Shown here one piece after another: positions 1-8,030 of a stretch of DNA of 64,000 bases. Positions within the stretch are counted from its first letter, which is position 1. The number at the start of each line of letters is the position of its first letter. The stretch covers positions 620,001-684,000 of the forward strand of contig JACKET010000002.1 in assembly GCA_020632875.1 (NCBI GenBank), given 5' to 3'. This DNA comes from Alphaproteobacteria bacterium. GTDB taxonomy: Bacteria > Myxococcota_A > UBA796 > GCA-2862545. The notes under the pieces are model-generated. The model was given only the letters and a program-made list of their open reading frames with translations, was not told the origin of the DNA and did not search any database. Both the position numbers and the translations under genes were made by a program.

Positions 1-711
1 CGCAGTGCGGGGGGACGCGCTCCAGTCGCGGGTGTCGTGCGGATTGCGGAGGAAGTCCGCGGACTCGCGCAGGACGAAGCCCGCAGCCTCGATCTCCGCG
101 ACCAGCGCGGCTTCGTCGATGCGGTGCAGGGTCTCGGTGACCGTGAGGCCGTCTTCGGGGCGGGCGGAGTGGTCGACGATGCCGTAGACGCCGCCGGGCT
201 TCAGGGCGGCGAAGAGGTTCGTGTTCATGGCCGCGCGGTCGACCCCCTGCCAGACCGTGTCGTGGTAGAAGAGCACGTTCACGACGGCGTCGAGCGTGCC
301 CTCCATCGGCAGCGGTGCATCGAATGCGGCGTCGACGCGCGACACGTTCGCCATGACGGGCTTCTGCAGGCGCTCGGACCACGGCTTCTCGGCGAACCGC
401 TCGAGGACGAACGGCGCATTGTGGCCGTACACGTGGCCTTCGGGGCCGACGATGCGCGCGAGCAGCTCGGCCGTGTACCCGCCGCCGGCGCCGACCTCGA
501 GGACCTGCATCCCCGGCGCGATGCCGAAGAACCGGAGGGTCTCGCCGGGCTTGCGGCCGGCGTCGAGCGCGCGGTCGTCGGCGCTGCGGTCGGACGCGGA
601 CACGGCGAGCTCGACGGGGTCGTCGACCTTCTGGACGACCTCGGGCTCGGGCGCGGGGGCCACGTGGGCGGGCTCGGTGGTGCAGGCGAGGGCGAGGAGA
701 AGGAGCGGCAT
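1..711 (-). CDS. Secreted/lipoprotein SAM-dependent methyltransferase (COG4798-like), 3' end beyond window
   Basis: The reading frame is open from the ATG at 711 to the window edge (237 codons), so the C-terminus is missing. The first residues (MPLLLLALACTTEP) form a very short hydrophobic stretch ending in a lipobox-like LALAC, so the protein is probably exported and lipid-anchored. A class I methyltransferase core follows: a glycine-rich SAM loop EVGAGGGYTAE near residue 70, a later acidic/aromatic strand (VVNVLFYHDT) and a PGGVYGIVDHSA strand-loop typical of COG4798 predicted methyltransferases. The NPHDTRDW segment near the break matches the usual C-terminal part of that family. A GGAGG ribosome site lies just upstream (716-720). 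The substrate is unknown. The family assignment is by recognition of the motif order. Confidence 0.8.
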   Translation of the reverse strand, partial: MPLLLLALACTTEPAHVAPAPEPEVVQKVDDPVELAVSASDRSADDRALDAGRKPGETLRFFGIAPGMQVLEVGAGGGYTAELLARIVGPEGHVYGHNAPFVLERFAEKPWSERLQKPVMANVSRVDAAFDAPLPMEGTLDAVVNVLFYHDTVWQGVDRAAMNTNLFAALKPGGVYGIVDHSARPEDGLTVTETLHRIDEAALVAEIEAAGFVLRESADFLRNPHDTRDWSASPRTA

Positions 712-794
712 CGGGCCTCCGTGGGGATGGGTCGCCGTAACGCGTCGGGGGCGTTGACAGCGGCTCGGGGGCGCCGTTAAAGAGGGTCGTGCTC

Positions 795-867
<73 letters not shown>

Positions 868-887
868 CATCCTGAAAAGGTAGTTCC

Positions 888-962
888 GACCCCATCGTCT
901 AGTCAGGTCCAGGACACCGGGTTTTCATCCCGGCAACACGGGTTCGAATCCCGTTGGGGTCA
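888..962 (+). tRNA. tRNA-Glu (anticodon UUC)
   Basis: Acceptor GACCCCA (888-894) pairs with TGGGGTC (955-961), discriminator A at 962. The anticodon stem CCGGG/CCCGG encloses loop TTTTCAT, giving anticodon UUC. The T arm ACGGG-TTCGAAT-CCCGT is canonical. CCA is not encoded. A strong terminator follows at once, and a decayed, defence-like segment begins directly behind it, so this tRNA could be an island insertion site; no second copy of its 3' end was seen in the window. Confidence 0.97.
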
Positions 963-1148
963 CACCCTCTGAAAACCACGCCTTCGAGCGTGGTTTTCTT
1001 TTGTCTGAAATCTGGTCTCCGAAGTCTTCCCCGAGGTCTCGAGGCCGAGCTCGAGCGCGCGGCTCGTGATGGCCTTGCTGTGAAGCGGCTCGCCCGCCTG
1101 TTCCAGAACGGCCTTGGCGGCTTCGATGAAGGTCAGAGTCTGGCTCAC
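960..1148 (-). pseudogene. Remnant of a HARE-HTH (winged-helix) protein, truncated at tRNA-Glu
   Basis: From a GTG at 1148 the frame begins with VSQTLTFIEAAKAVLEQAGE and continues PLHSKAITSRALELGL, the first two helices of the HARE-HTH domain (PF05066), which is usually fused to nucleases or helicases or encoded beside them. After SGKTS the similarity ends: the remaining residues are encoded by the tRNA terminator and the stop codon lies inside tRNA-Glu. The domain has therefore lost its wing and everything downstream. It begins 8 nt after the stop of the helicase remnant, so it was once the next gene in that operon. It is a deletion remnant, not a functional gene. Confidence 0.7.
971..1003 (+). 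terminator. Rho-independent terminator of the tRNA-Lys/tRNA-Glu unit
   Basis: A perfect 11-bp inverted repeat (GAAAACCACGC at 971-981 and GCGTGGTTTTC at 988-998) with a 6-nt loop is followed by TTTTG, 8 bp after tRNA-Glu. The A-tract on the other side makes it usable in both directions. Confidence 0.9.
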
Positions 1149-1155
1149 GTCTCGG

Positions 1156-2484
1156 TCACCGTTTCGCAGGAGGGGCCCGCAGGTCGATTCGCCACCCATC
1201 CACCAGCTCCGCCGCCGAGTCGCCGAGTTGCTGCTGGATCCAGTTCACGAGGTCGTCCTGTCGGGGCTGCCCGAAGGCCAACCGATAGTAGACCAGGCTC
1301 CGCTTCAGCGCGGCGTAGCGCGTGCTCTCCTTCGACAGGGGCACGATCGGCACCCGCCGCTCCACTCGGGCCGCTTCCGCGGGTGCGGGCACATCGTCGA
1401 AGAGCCAGAACGGCACCAGATCGTCGAGGTCGTCGGGCCGGTCGTCGATCGCATGCTCGAACATCCAGGCCCACGGGTCGCCGTGGCCATCCCACCTCCG
1501 GAGGAGGTCGGGCCCGTACCGCGTCGCGATGTTCCGCCGGACGGCAAGCCCCTTGTACCGGTGGACCCGGCCCTCGCGTTGCTCCATGTCTACGGGGTTC
1601 GTCGGCAGGTTCCAGTGGTACACGACGTGGCACCAGGTGTGGAAGTCCAGCCCCTCCTGCCCGATGCTCGTGCTCGCCAGGAGGAACGGCCGGAACGGGC
1701 TGTTGAAGGCCTTCCGCACCACGTCGACGCGCTGGACCTGCTTGTTCTCGTCTTTGAGCTCCCCGAGCCGGAGGCCGAACCGGGTGCGGAAGCTGAACGG
1801 CTCCTCAGGACGGCGCAGCCATCTCGCGCTTTCGCTCCGCACCGCGAACCTGTTCGTCGACGACGTCGCCGCAGACGCCGCCGGCTTCCGTCTGGGTGAG
1901 ATCGAAGTCGAGGCCCTCCGGGAATCCGTCAGGGGGAGGGGGGAGGTTGGGGTGCCAGACGTAGGCGCTCGCGGTCGCGATCTCCTCGCCTTCGTCGGTC
2001 TTGTGAACGTACCGGCTGCGGCGGTGGAACTGGTCGATGGTGCGCTCGTACGTGGCCTGGTCGATTCGCACCCGGCGGATGCCCCACACGCCGAGACCGT
2101 TCCAGTAGACCGAGGAGGGGAGGCGCTTCACGTCCTTCCCGGTGACGCGGCCGAACACACCGTCTGCGTCGGTGTCGCGGAGGATGGGGATGAGGGAGCG
2201 CTCGAGCTCGCGGACCTGCTGGGCGAATTTCGGGCGAGGACGCGCTTCTGCTCGATGGCGCGGAAGCACCACGGCACGATGAAGAAGTACCGGAGGCGCG
2301 TCTGGATGGTCGAGGTCCCAGGGAACAGTCGGTCTGCCAGGCTGTCGCGGACGCCGCCCAGGCCGAGCTCGTCGCGCGATTCGCTCTGGGAGAGAGAGGC
2401 GAGGATCCGGCCGACGCGGGACTGCTCGTCGGGGTCGTGGGCGTGAGGGTTCCTGGGGGTGGCGTTGGTCCCCATCCGGACCAT
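1156..2484 (-). pseudogene. Fused remnant: DUF6361-like N-terminal part plus C-terminal third of an SF2 (HepA-like) helicase
   Basis: Reading from 2484 on the minus strand, the first ~85 residues (motifs DELGLGGVRDSLADRLFPGT and IQTRLRYFFIVPW) resemble the start of DUF6361 proteins. Near 2230 the frame shifts: the continuation (VRELERSLIPILRDTDADGV, then LPSSVYWNGLGVWGIR) is in another frame and runs to about 1900. From about 1842 a third frame encodes the C-terminal part of a superfamily 2 helicase, with the motif V/VI region LLASTSIGQEGLDFH and DMEQREGRVHRYKG. The helicase Walker A and B part is absent. This looks like deletion of the C-terminus of the first gene and the N-terminal two thirds of the helicase, plus a frameshift. 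Such gene pairs commonly sit in defence islands. No function is expected. Confidence 0.75.
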
Positions 2485-2630
2485 TCTCCGGTTCGTGGCG
2501 ACCCGGGTCTCCGATTCGGAGACCCATCCGCACTACCCGAGGCGGGCTCGTGGCAGGCTGGCCTCCGTTTTCGAAACCCGAAAACGTTCCGGGCTCTGAG
2601 GGCTCGACCCCGATGCGGGCGGCGCGACCG

Positions 2631-3608
2631 TCATTCGACCGAACCGTTCACGTACCGCGCCAGTGCCCCGGCGAGCTCCTCCCGAACCCGCCGCCGCAGC
2701 CCTTCCGGCTCGATCACCTCGACCCGGTCCCCCCACTCCAGCGCCATCCGCGCGAGCTCCGGACCGTGCGTGTCCATCACCAGATCGACGGTCCCGTCCG
2801 GACCGTCCTCGAATCGCTCGGTCGGGTGCCAGTGGCGGGCTCGCACGAGGTCGACGACTTCGGGCTGGAACCGGAGGCGGACTTCCCCAGATGGATCGCC
2901 GAGGTCGACGATTCCGTAGCTGTCTCTAACGAGCTCCCGGGGGTCCGGGCAGTCGCTCCAGGTGAACGGGTCGCCGACCGTGGCCGATTCGAACCGGTCG
3001 ACCGCGAGTCTCAGCATCCGGTCGGCTTCGATGTCGCGGGCAAGGATGTACAGGGCACGCCGATAGATGACGAGGGAGATGGGCCACAGCCGGAACTCCC
3101 GCGCGGTGCCGCCGCGCGCCCGGTACTCCGCCGTCAGCTCCCGTTCGTCCACCACGGCGGTGAGGAGCATGTTCAGGGTCTCGTCGTGCGCCGCGTAGGG
3201 CCGATACGGCTCCGAGAGGTAGACCAGCTTGCGTGCGAGTCGGTGCTCCTTCTCGATGGTCTTGGGGTCGGCGCGCACTCCGAGCTTGTCGCGGAGCTCG
3301 TCGAGCCAGTCCGGAATCGTGGTGCCCTCGAGGAAGTCCAGCAGCTGGCGGCCGAAGTGCAGCGCCATGGCGTCTCCCATGGAGAACAGCAGCCCCGCGT
3401 GCCTCCACTGGGCACTGATCGAGTAGTGGGTTTCCGGCCCGGTCCCGTGCGGCTCGAGCGGCACCCCGGCGTCGATCAGCGACTGGATGTCGCGTCTCGC
3501 GGTCTGCTCGTCGCAGTCGAGGATCTCCCGCACATCCCGGTTGGTGATCCTCGAACGACTCTGGAGGGCATTCATCAAGCGGACACACCGCCGCAGCTTG
3601 TTCGACAC
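2631..3608 (-). CDS. WYL-domain transcriptional regulator (YafY/DeoR-type)
   Basis: 325 residues from a GTG at 3608 with AGGAG 8-9 nt upstream; longer starts would run into the divergent promoter. Residues 1-65 form a winged helix-turn-helix (LRRCVRLMNALQ, then ITNRDVREILDCDEQTARRDIQ). The central and C-terminal part carries the WYL signature region (ELTAEYRARGGTAREFRLWP, then LVIYRRALYILARD) and a WCX-like tail (VRLRFQPEVVDLVRARHWHP). WYL proteins sense nucleic-acid or nucleotide ligands and are frequent regulators of phage-defence loci. It is transcribed divergently from the TIGR02147 gene, 67 bp apart, and lies between the helicase remnant and a nuclease gene, which fits local control of an island. 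The ligand and targets are unknown. Confidence 0.9.
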   Translation of the reverse strand: MSNKLRRCVRLMNALQSRSRITNRDVREILDCDEQTARRDIQSLIDAGVPLEPHGTGPETHYSISAQWRHAGLLFSMGDAMALHFGRQLLDFLEGTTIPDWLDELRDKLGVRADPKTIEKEHRLARKLVYLSEPYRPYAAHDETLNMLLTAVVDERELTAEYRARGGTAREFRLWPISLVIYRRALYILARDIEADRMLRLAVDRFESATVGDPFTWSDCPDPRELVRDSYGIVDLGDPSGEVRLRFQPEVVDLVRARHWHPTERFEDGPDGTVDLVMDTHGPELARMALEWGDRVEVIEPEGLRRRVREELAGALARYVNGSVE

Positions 3609-3675
3609 GGAGACTCCTGCAAGGGTGCAGTATGGGGCAGTGCGCGCCGAAATCACGACGTGCCAGAATCGCACC
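3609..3675. promoter_or_regulatory. Divergent promoter region between WYL regulator and TIGR02147 gene
   Basis: This 67-bp gap must hold both divergent promoters and, by analogy with other YafY-type regulators, probably an autoregulatory operator. No convincing paired -35/-10 boxes could be assigned by eye. Confidence 0.4.
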
Positions 3676-4548
3676 ATGAGCCGCCCCGACGTCTTCGCGT
3701 ACCTGGACTTCCGCACCTTCCTCGCCGATTGGTTCGAGGCCAGGAAGCGGGAGGACCCCGCCTATTCCTATGCGGCGTTCGCGGCGGCCAGTGGCTGCTC
3801 GAAGGCGACGCTGGCGAACGTCATCCGCGGTGAGCGGACACCGCGTCCGGCGACGCTGGATGCTTTCGCCAACGCCATGTCGCTCTCGCCGGCCGCGAAG
3901 AACTACCTGGGAATGCTGGTCGAGCTCGACGCTGCGAGAGATGCCGGTCGCCGGCTGGCGGTGATGGAGCGGCTGCTCACCAACGAGCGTTACGGTCAGT
4001 TCCGCAACGCGGATCGCCACTCTGCCGCGGACATCGACCGCTACCTGGCGCAGTGGTGGATTCCTGCGATTCGGGAGATGGTGGCGCTCCCCGGTTTCCG
4101 GGAGGATCCCGCCTGGATCGCACGCCAGATGCATCCGCCGATCGAAGCCGCACAGGCCGCACAGGCGATCGACACCCTGCTGTCGCTCGGATTCGTGGAG
4201 CGGAACGACCAGGGCCAGCTCGTTCAGAGCGAGATCCGTTTCGGGACGGATGCCGAGACACAACAAGCCGCTGTGACGCGCTTCTACCGGGAGCGCATCC
4301 CGGAGCTACTTCGGGGCCTGGATTCGGCCCGGGCCCGCACCCAGCACGTGATGGGCGCGACGATCAGCCTCGACCGCGGGTCTGTTCCAGAGGCCAAGGC
4401 GCGCCTGCACGAGATGGTGAACCAGCTCGCGACCGTGGCCGACTCACGCCCTCGCGAAGCCGAGGCGCGCGTGTTCCAGGTCCTCGTCATGATGGTGCCG
4501 GTGAGCGAAGAGGTCGGAGACCCACCGGCGCAGGTCTCCGACCCGTGA
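3676..4548 (+). CDS. TIGR02147 family protein (DUF4423), HTH-like N-terminus
   Basis: 290 residues from the ATG at 3676. The N-terminus (DVFAYLDFRTFLADWFEARK, then YSYAAFAAASGCSKATLANVI) matches the TIGR02147 pattern seen in Fibrobacter and Myxococcota, in which a lambda-repressor-like helix-turn-helix precedes a helical DUF4423 domain. The later segments (RYLAQWWIPAIREMVALPGF; AAQAAQAIDTLLSLGFVERN; RFYRERIPELLRGLD) are also family-typical. Its role is not known; a DNA-binding regulator is likely. It is divergent from the WYL regulator and convergent with a small secreted protein. A perfect 11-bp inverted repeat inside its last codons probably forms the shared terminator. Confidence 0.85.
   Translation: MSRPDVFAYLDFRTFLADWFEARKREDPAYSYAAFAAASGCSKATLANVIRGERTPRPATLDAFANAMSLSPAAKNYLGMLVELDAARDAGRRLAVMERLLTNERYGQFRNADRHSAADIDRYLAQWWIPAIREMVALPGFREDPAWIARQMHPPIEAAQAAQAIDTLLSLGFVERNDQGQLVQSEIRFGTDAETQQAAVTRFYRERIPELLRGLDSARARTQHVMGATISLDRGSVPEAKARLHEMVNQLATVADSRPREAEARVFQVLVMMVPVSEEVGDPPAQVSDP
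4512..4543. terminator. Hairpin in the 3' end of the TIGR02147 gene (convergent terminator)
   Basis: GGTCGGAGACC (4512-4522) and GGTCTCCGACC (4533-4543) form a perfect 11-bp stem with a 10-nt loop. It overlaps the final codons of the plus-strand gene and lies 9 bp from the stop of the minus-strand gene. There is no T-run, so termination efficiency is uncertain. Confidence 0.55.
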
Positions 4549-4551
4549 AGG

Positions 4552-4932
4552 TCAGGGGACGGTCAGCGTGGCGGTCTCGTTCGTGGCATCGAGCTCGATG
4601 ACGAATTCGTCGGCGCTGGCCGAGATGTCGAGGATGTCGAACCCGGTGACCTCGACCTCCTCGAGGGGGGAAGAGGGGGTCCACCGAAGGCTCAGCACCA
4701 GCAGGCAGTAGTCGGTCTCCTGGAGGGTGACACCGAAATGCTGCCCTTCGTCGATGGTCTTCTGGAGGGTGAGGGTGTGTCCGCTGCCGGCACACCACTT
4801 GCCCTCGAGCGTGTCGACGTAGATGTCGTCGCCCTGAATCGATTCGACGATTGCGTTCGGGTTTCCGAGAACGGTCGAGCCCCATGCGGAGAGGGGGAGG
4901 AGGAGGAGGAGGGGGGATGGATTGCGCAACAT
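4552..4932 (-). CDS. Small secreted protein of unknown function
   Basis: 126 residues from the ATG at 4932, preceded by GAGG about 4 nt upstream. The first 18 residues (MLRNPSPLLLLLPLSAWG) are a clear signal peptide; there is no lipobox. The mature part is short, acidic and beta-strand-rich with two cysteines (WCAG and DYCLLVL) that could form a disulfide. No family was recognised. It is convergent with the TIGR02147 gene, a 3-bp gap between the stops. It probably acts in the periplasm or outside the cell. Confidence 0.65.
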   Translation of the reverse strand: MLRNPSPLLLLLPLSAWGSTVLGNPNAIVESIQGDDIYVDTLEGKWCAGSGHTLTLQKTIDEGQHFGVTLQETDYCLLVLSLRWTPSSPLEEVEVTGFDILDISASADEFVIELDATNETATLTVP

Positions 4933-5060
4933 GCACCTCGCTTCTTGGTTGCGGGGTGGATGTGCCGTTCCATCCAGTCAGAATTTGAAGGGAGGATCGC
5001 CGGGTGCGATGAATCTCGCGAACGACAACGTTTTCGGGTTTCGTAAACGAACGGTCTTCA

Positions 5061-6212
5061 ATGGGGCTGATTCGCGGGACGGCGACCTGCAGAATCCCGG
5101 AAGCGACCCTGGGGGCCATCGTGGACCTGATCGACCGGCTGCGTGCCATCGCCGTGCGCGCACGCGAGCATGTGGACAATCTGAAGACCGAAGAGGCGAC
5201 CAAGATGGCACTGGTCGTCCCCTTCATCGAGGCGCTCGGGTACAACACCTGGGACCCCACGGAGGTGGTCCCCGAATTCATCGCCGACGTGCCGATGAAG
5301 AAGGGCGAGAAGGTCGACTACGCCATCCTGCGCGACGACCGGCCCATCATGCTCATCGAGTGCAAGCAGGTCGGCGTGAACCTGGACAAGCTCCCGATGG
5401 CCCAGCTGCACCGGTACTTCCACGTGACCGAGGCGCGGGTCGGCGTGGTGACGGATGGGCTCGTCTACCGGTTCTTCTCGGACCTCGAGGCCCAGAACAA
5501 GATGGACATCCGGCCGTTCCTGGAGTTCGACATCCGAACGGTCGACGAGGCCATGGCGAACGAGCTGAAGCGCTTCGCGAAGTCGTCCTTCGACCTCGAC
5601 ACGCTGCTCCTGGCCGCCGAGGAGATGAAGTACACCCGCGCAATCAAGAAGCTCATCGACGAGCAGTTCCGCGACCCTTCGGACGAGGTCGTGCGGTACT
5701 ACACGAAGCTGGTCTACACGGGCTCCTTCACCCAGGCGGTCCGCGACAAGTTCCACGCCATCGTTCACCGCGCCCAGCGCGAGTTCATCAACGACCGGAT
5801 CGAGAACCGGCTCGTCGCCGCGCGGGATCTCGAGGATGCGCCGACCGTCGCGTCGGGCGTCGAAGGGGAGGGGGCTTCACCGTCCGAGGATACGGATGCC
5901 ACGAACGGCGAGATCGTGACCACCCAGGAGGAGCTCGACGGGTACTACATCGTTCGAGCCATCGTGGCCGAGGTCCTGCCGCCGAGCCGTGTCGTCATGC
6001 GCGACACGAAGACCTACTGCGGCGTTCTCGTCGACGACAACAACCGACGCCCCCTGTGCCGGCTGTGGTTCAACGGGAAGAGCAAGAAGTACCTCGGTAT
6101 CTTCGACGAGAACAAGAGCGAGACCAAGGTGCCCATCGATCAGGTCGAGTCGATCTATCAACACGCCGGGGCATTGCGGTCTACGGCCGCTCGGTACGCC
6201 AAGGCCCAGTGA
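5061..6212 (+). CDS. Stand-alone HsdR-N-like restriction nuclease (COG4748)
   Basis: 383 residues from the ATG at 5061; family members usually begin near the GTG at 5121 (VDLIDRLRAI), so that start is equally possible. The N-terminal half is the type I restriction R-subunit nuclease fold: TEEATKMALVVPFIEALGYN, then Asp86 (KVDYAIL) and Glu100/Lys102 (LIECKQ), forming a PD-(D/E)xK site. The C-terminal domain (YYIVRAIVAEVLPPSRVVMR; YCGVLVDDNNRRPLCRLWFN; KYLGIFDENKSE) is typical of COG4748 proteins. No helicase or specificity subunit is encoded beside it, so it is a predicted autonomous (type IV-like) nuclease acting on foreign or modified DNA. It appears intact, in contrast to the remnants upstream. 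Confidence 0.85.
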   Translation: MGLIRGTATCRIPEATLGAIVDLIDRLRAIAVRAREHVDNLKTEEATKMALVVPFIEALGYNTWDPTEVVPEFIADVPMKKGEKVDYAILRDDRPIMLIECKQVGVNLDKLPMAQLHRYFHVTEARVGVVTDGLVYRFFSDLEAQNKMDIRPFLEFDIRTVDEAMANELKRFAKSSFDLDTLLLAAEEMKYTRAIKKLIDEQFRDPSDEVVRYYTKLVYTGSFTQAVRDKFHAIVHRAQREFINDRIENRLVAARDLEDAPTVASGVEGEGASPSEDTDATNGEIVTTQEELDGYYIVRAIVAEVLPPSRVVMRDTKTYCGVLVDDNNRRPLCRLWFNGKSKKYLGIFDENKSETKVPIDQVESIYQHAGALRSTAARYAKAQ

Positions 6213-6327
6213 GCTGCCTCGAACGTGGAGCGTCCATGTCGGACTTCTCCAACCAGGAGGCGGACCGCGAAAATGCCCGTTGGTGATGTCGATTCGCATA
6301 GGATGACCAGCCGGCCCCGGAGGCACC

Positions 6328-6975
6328 ATGACCCCTGAACCCCAGGCACTCGCGCCCGACCAGCTCGCCCCGTACTTCGCAGTCCTCGCGGCGATGGCCA
6401 ACGCCGACGGCCGACTGTCGAACGAAGAGATCGCCGAGTTCCGCGGGCAGCTCGACGCCCATCAGGTCGACGCCGACGAAGCCCGGCGACTCGCTGCGGT
6501 GCTCGTCGCGCCTCCGCCGCTGGACCACGCCATCGAGCTCCTCGCGGACTCTCCGGCTCGCTACTCGCTCTTCCTCGACGCGCACCAGATCGCCATGGCG
6601 GACGGGCACTTCGACGACGCCGAGAAGGCGCTGTTCGCCGACCTGCAGAAGCGCCTCCGCATCAGCGACGACGAGGCGAAGGCGCTGCTCGAGTTCTCGG
6701 ACGCCGCGCGGGTGATGGCCGAGCAGGGCGAATCCGCCAGCGGAACCGTGAAGAACGCCTTCAAGGAGGCCGCCGCGAACGTCGCCGCGGTGGGCGTCCC
6801 CGTGGGTGCCGTGGCGGCATCCGGCTCGGTCTGGGGCTTGAGCGCCGCGGGCATCACCAGCGGGCTGGCTGCTCTCGGGATGGGCTTCGGCATGGTCTCG
6901 GGCATCGGCACGTGCATCGCGCTCGGCTTCGTCTCGTACAGGGGCGTGCGGTGGATGCTCGGCGGGAAGAGCTGA
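6328..6975 (+). CDS. TerB-like domain protein with hydrophobic glycine-rich C-terminus
   Basis: 215 residues; GGAGG sits 4 nt before the ATG. Residues ~10-130 are an all-helical TerB-like (tellurite-resistance/DjlA-related) domain built of two similar halves, each with an acidic ADG motif (MANADGRLSNEEIAEF and MADGHFDDAEKALFADL) that in TerB-family proteins can bind metal. The last ~60 residues are Gly/Ala-rich and hydrophobic (SAAGITSGLAALGMGFGM; GIGTCIALGFVSYRGV), predicted to be a membrane hairpin. The stop overlaps the next start (TGATG), so this is the first gene of a translationally coupled set of four. TerB-like proteins occur in stress and phage-response systems, but the role here is unknown. 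Confidence 0.75.
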   Translation: MTPEPQALAPDQLAPYFAVLAAMANADGRLSNEEIAEFRGQLDAHQVDADEARRLAAVLVAPPPLDHAIELLADSPARYSLFLDAHQIAMADGHFDDAEKALFADLQKRLRISDDEAKALLEFSDAARVMAEQGESASGTVKNAFKEAAANVAAVGVPVGAVAASGSVWGLSAAGITSGLAALGMGFGMVSGIGTCIALGFVSYRGVRWMLGGKS

Positions 6976-7307
6976 TGTCGAGCGCGCTCACGACGCTGCC
7001 CGCGGGCACGCTCGCCATGCTCGAGCGCATTCCGCCGGCCGACCTCGCCCAGATCGCGAAGACCGTCGTGGGAACCGTGGCGAGCCTCTACGAGCGCGGG
7101 GCCATCGAAGAGTCGAAGTGGCAGGATGTCCATCGACGCGGTCAGGAGCTCCAGCAGGAGTCGGCCTTCCTGAAGGACCGCCACGAGGGCCTGATGAGCA
7201 CGCTCGCGTTGGTCGAGGCCCTGCCTGAAGACCAGCGGGCAGCCGTGGTCGGCAGGATCGTCGATGCCGTGTGCGAGCTCGCGCTCCGTCCGCCGGGTGC
7301 GCGGTGA
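6975..7307 (+). CDS. Small helical protein, second gene of TerB-like cassette
   Basis: 110 residues from the ATG at 6975 that overlaps the upstream stop. The product is predicted almost wholly alpha-helical and soluble, with heptad-like runs (DLAQIAKTVVGTVASLYERG; QELQQESAFLKDRHEGLMST). No family was recognised and no catalytic motif is visible. Its stop overlaps the GTG start of the next gene (GTGA). The arrangement implies that it is made in a fixed ratio with its neighbours, possibly as part of one complex. Confidence 0.65.
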   Translation: MSSALTTLPAGTLAMLERIPPADLAQIAKTVVGTVASLYERGAIEESKWQDVHRRGQELQQESAFLKDRHEGLMSTLALVEALPEDQRAAVVGRIVDAVCELALRPPGAR

Positions 7308-7600
7308 ACGACTCGGTCGTCGCCCTCGTGCGAATTCTGGGCGACATCGCGGACGCCTACGGGGATGCATCCGAGGCGGGTGGGCGAGCCCATCGCGCCC
7401 TGGCGCTGGCGGAGGGCATCCAGGAGTTCCGTGGTCAGCAGATCGAGAGGTTGATCATGACGTGTCGCGAGATGGGGCCGGTGCTGAGCCCGGCGGATCG
7501 CGACAAGCTGAAGGCCGCTGCGATGCGCGTGCTCGCTGACAGCCGAGGCTTCCACGCGGCGCTCGGGAAGGGTCTGCGAGGGTCGCATGGGGCCGGGTAG
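7304..7600 (+). CDS. Small helical protein, third gene of TerB-like cassette
   Basis: 98 residues from the GTG at 7304 that overlaps the previous stop as GTGA. It is helical (VVALVRILGDIADAYGDASE; EFRGQQIERLIMTCREMG) with one cysteine and a glycine-rich tail. There is no signal peptide or membrane segment, and no family was recognised. It overlaps the next gene by 14 bp. The start is chosen from the overlap, because longer in-frame starts would sit within the upstream gene. Confidence 0.6.
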   Translation: MNDSVVALVRILGDIADAYGDASEAGGRAHRALALAEGIQEFRGQQIERLIMTCREMGPVLSPADRDKLKAAAMRVLADSRGFHAALGKGLRGSHGAG

Positions 7601-7826
7601 CTGGGCGGCGCTGGGGCGGGCGTGTGGGATGGCGCTCGCGCGGACGGTGCTCGATCCGACGGTGGGCGGCAAGACGCTGGTCTCGCAGATCCAGTGGGCG
7701 GTCGCGAATCGGAACTACGCGATGGCGCAGGCGATGCTGCAGCAGCTCCGGCGCCGGGATGCCGAGCTGTACGAGCGACTGATGGCCGAGATGGGCGAGG
7801 GCCCGGGCGAGACGGACGGCGGCTGA
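7587..7826 (+). CDS. Small protein, fourth gene of TerB-like cassette
   Basis: 79 residues from the ATG at 7587, starting inside the end of the previous gene. The N-terminal half has a mildly hydrophobic helix (SWAALGRACGMALARTVL) and the C-terminal half an amphipathic helix rich in Gln, Arg and Glu (AQAMLQQLRRRDAELYERLM). No family was recognised. It closes the cassette; a 204-bp gap follows before the convergent recD stop. Confidence 0.55.
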   Translation: MGPGSWAALGRACGMALARTVLDPTVGGKTLVSQIQWAVANRNYAMAQAMLQQLRRRDAELYERLMAEMGEGPGETDGG

Positions 7827-8030
7827 TCCGCGTTCACGATCCCGAAACGCTCCGGGGTCCACTTGAAGTCCGGCCCGCTTCGGGCGACCGTCTCCGCGCG
7901 GACTGTGGCGTCGACCTCGGGGATGTGCGCCGGGCGACATCCGGGAAGAACGTCGGGCTGGCACTACGCTGGGAAGAACGAGCTTTCTCGAATGATGCAG
8001 CGCGTGCGGGACGAGTGGTACATCCGGGGT
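7827..8030. other. Convergent intergenic gap between TerB-like cassette and recD
   Basis: No coding potential consistent with the local codon bias was seen. A short stem GCCCG-CTT-CGGGC at 7873-7885 could act as a weak terminator for either unit. Confidence 0.35.
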
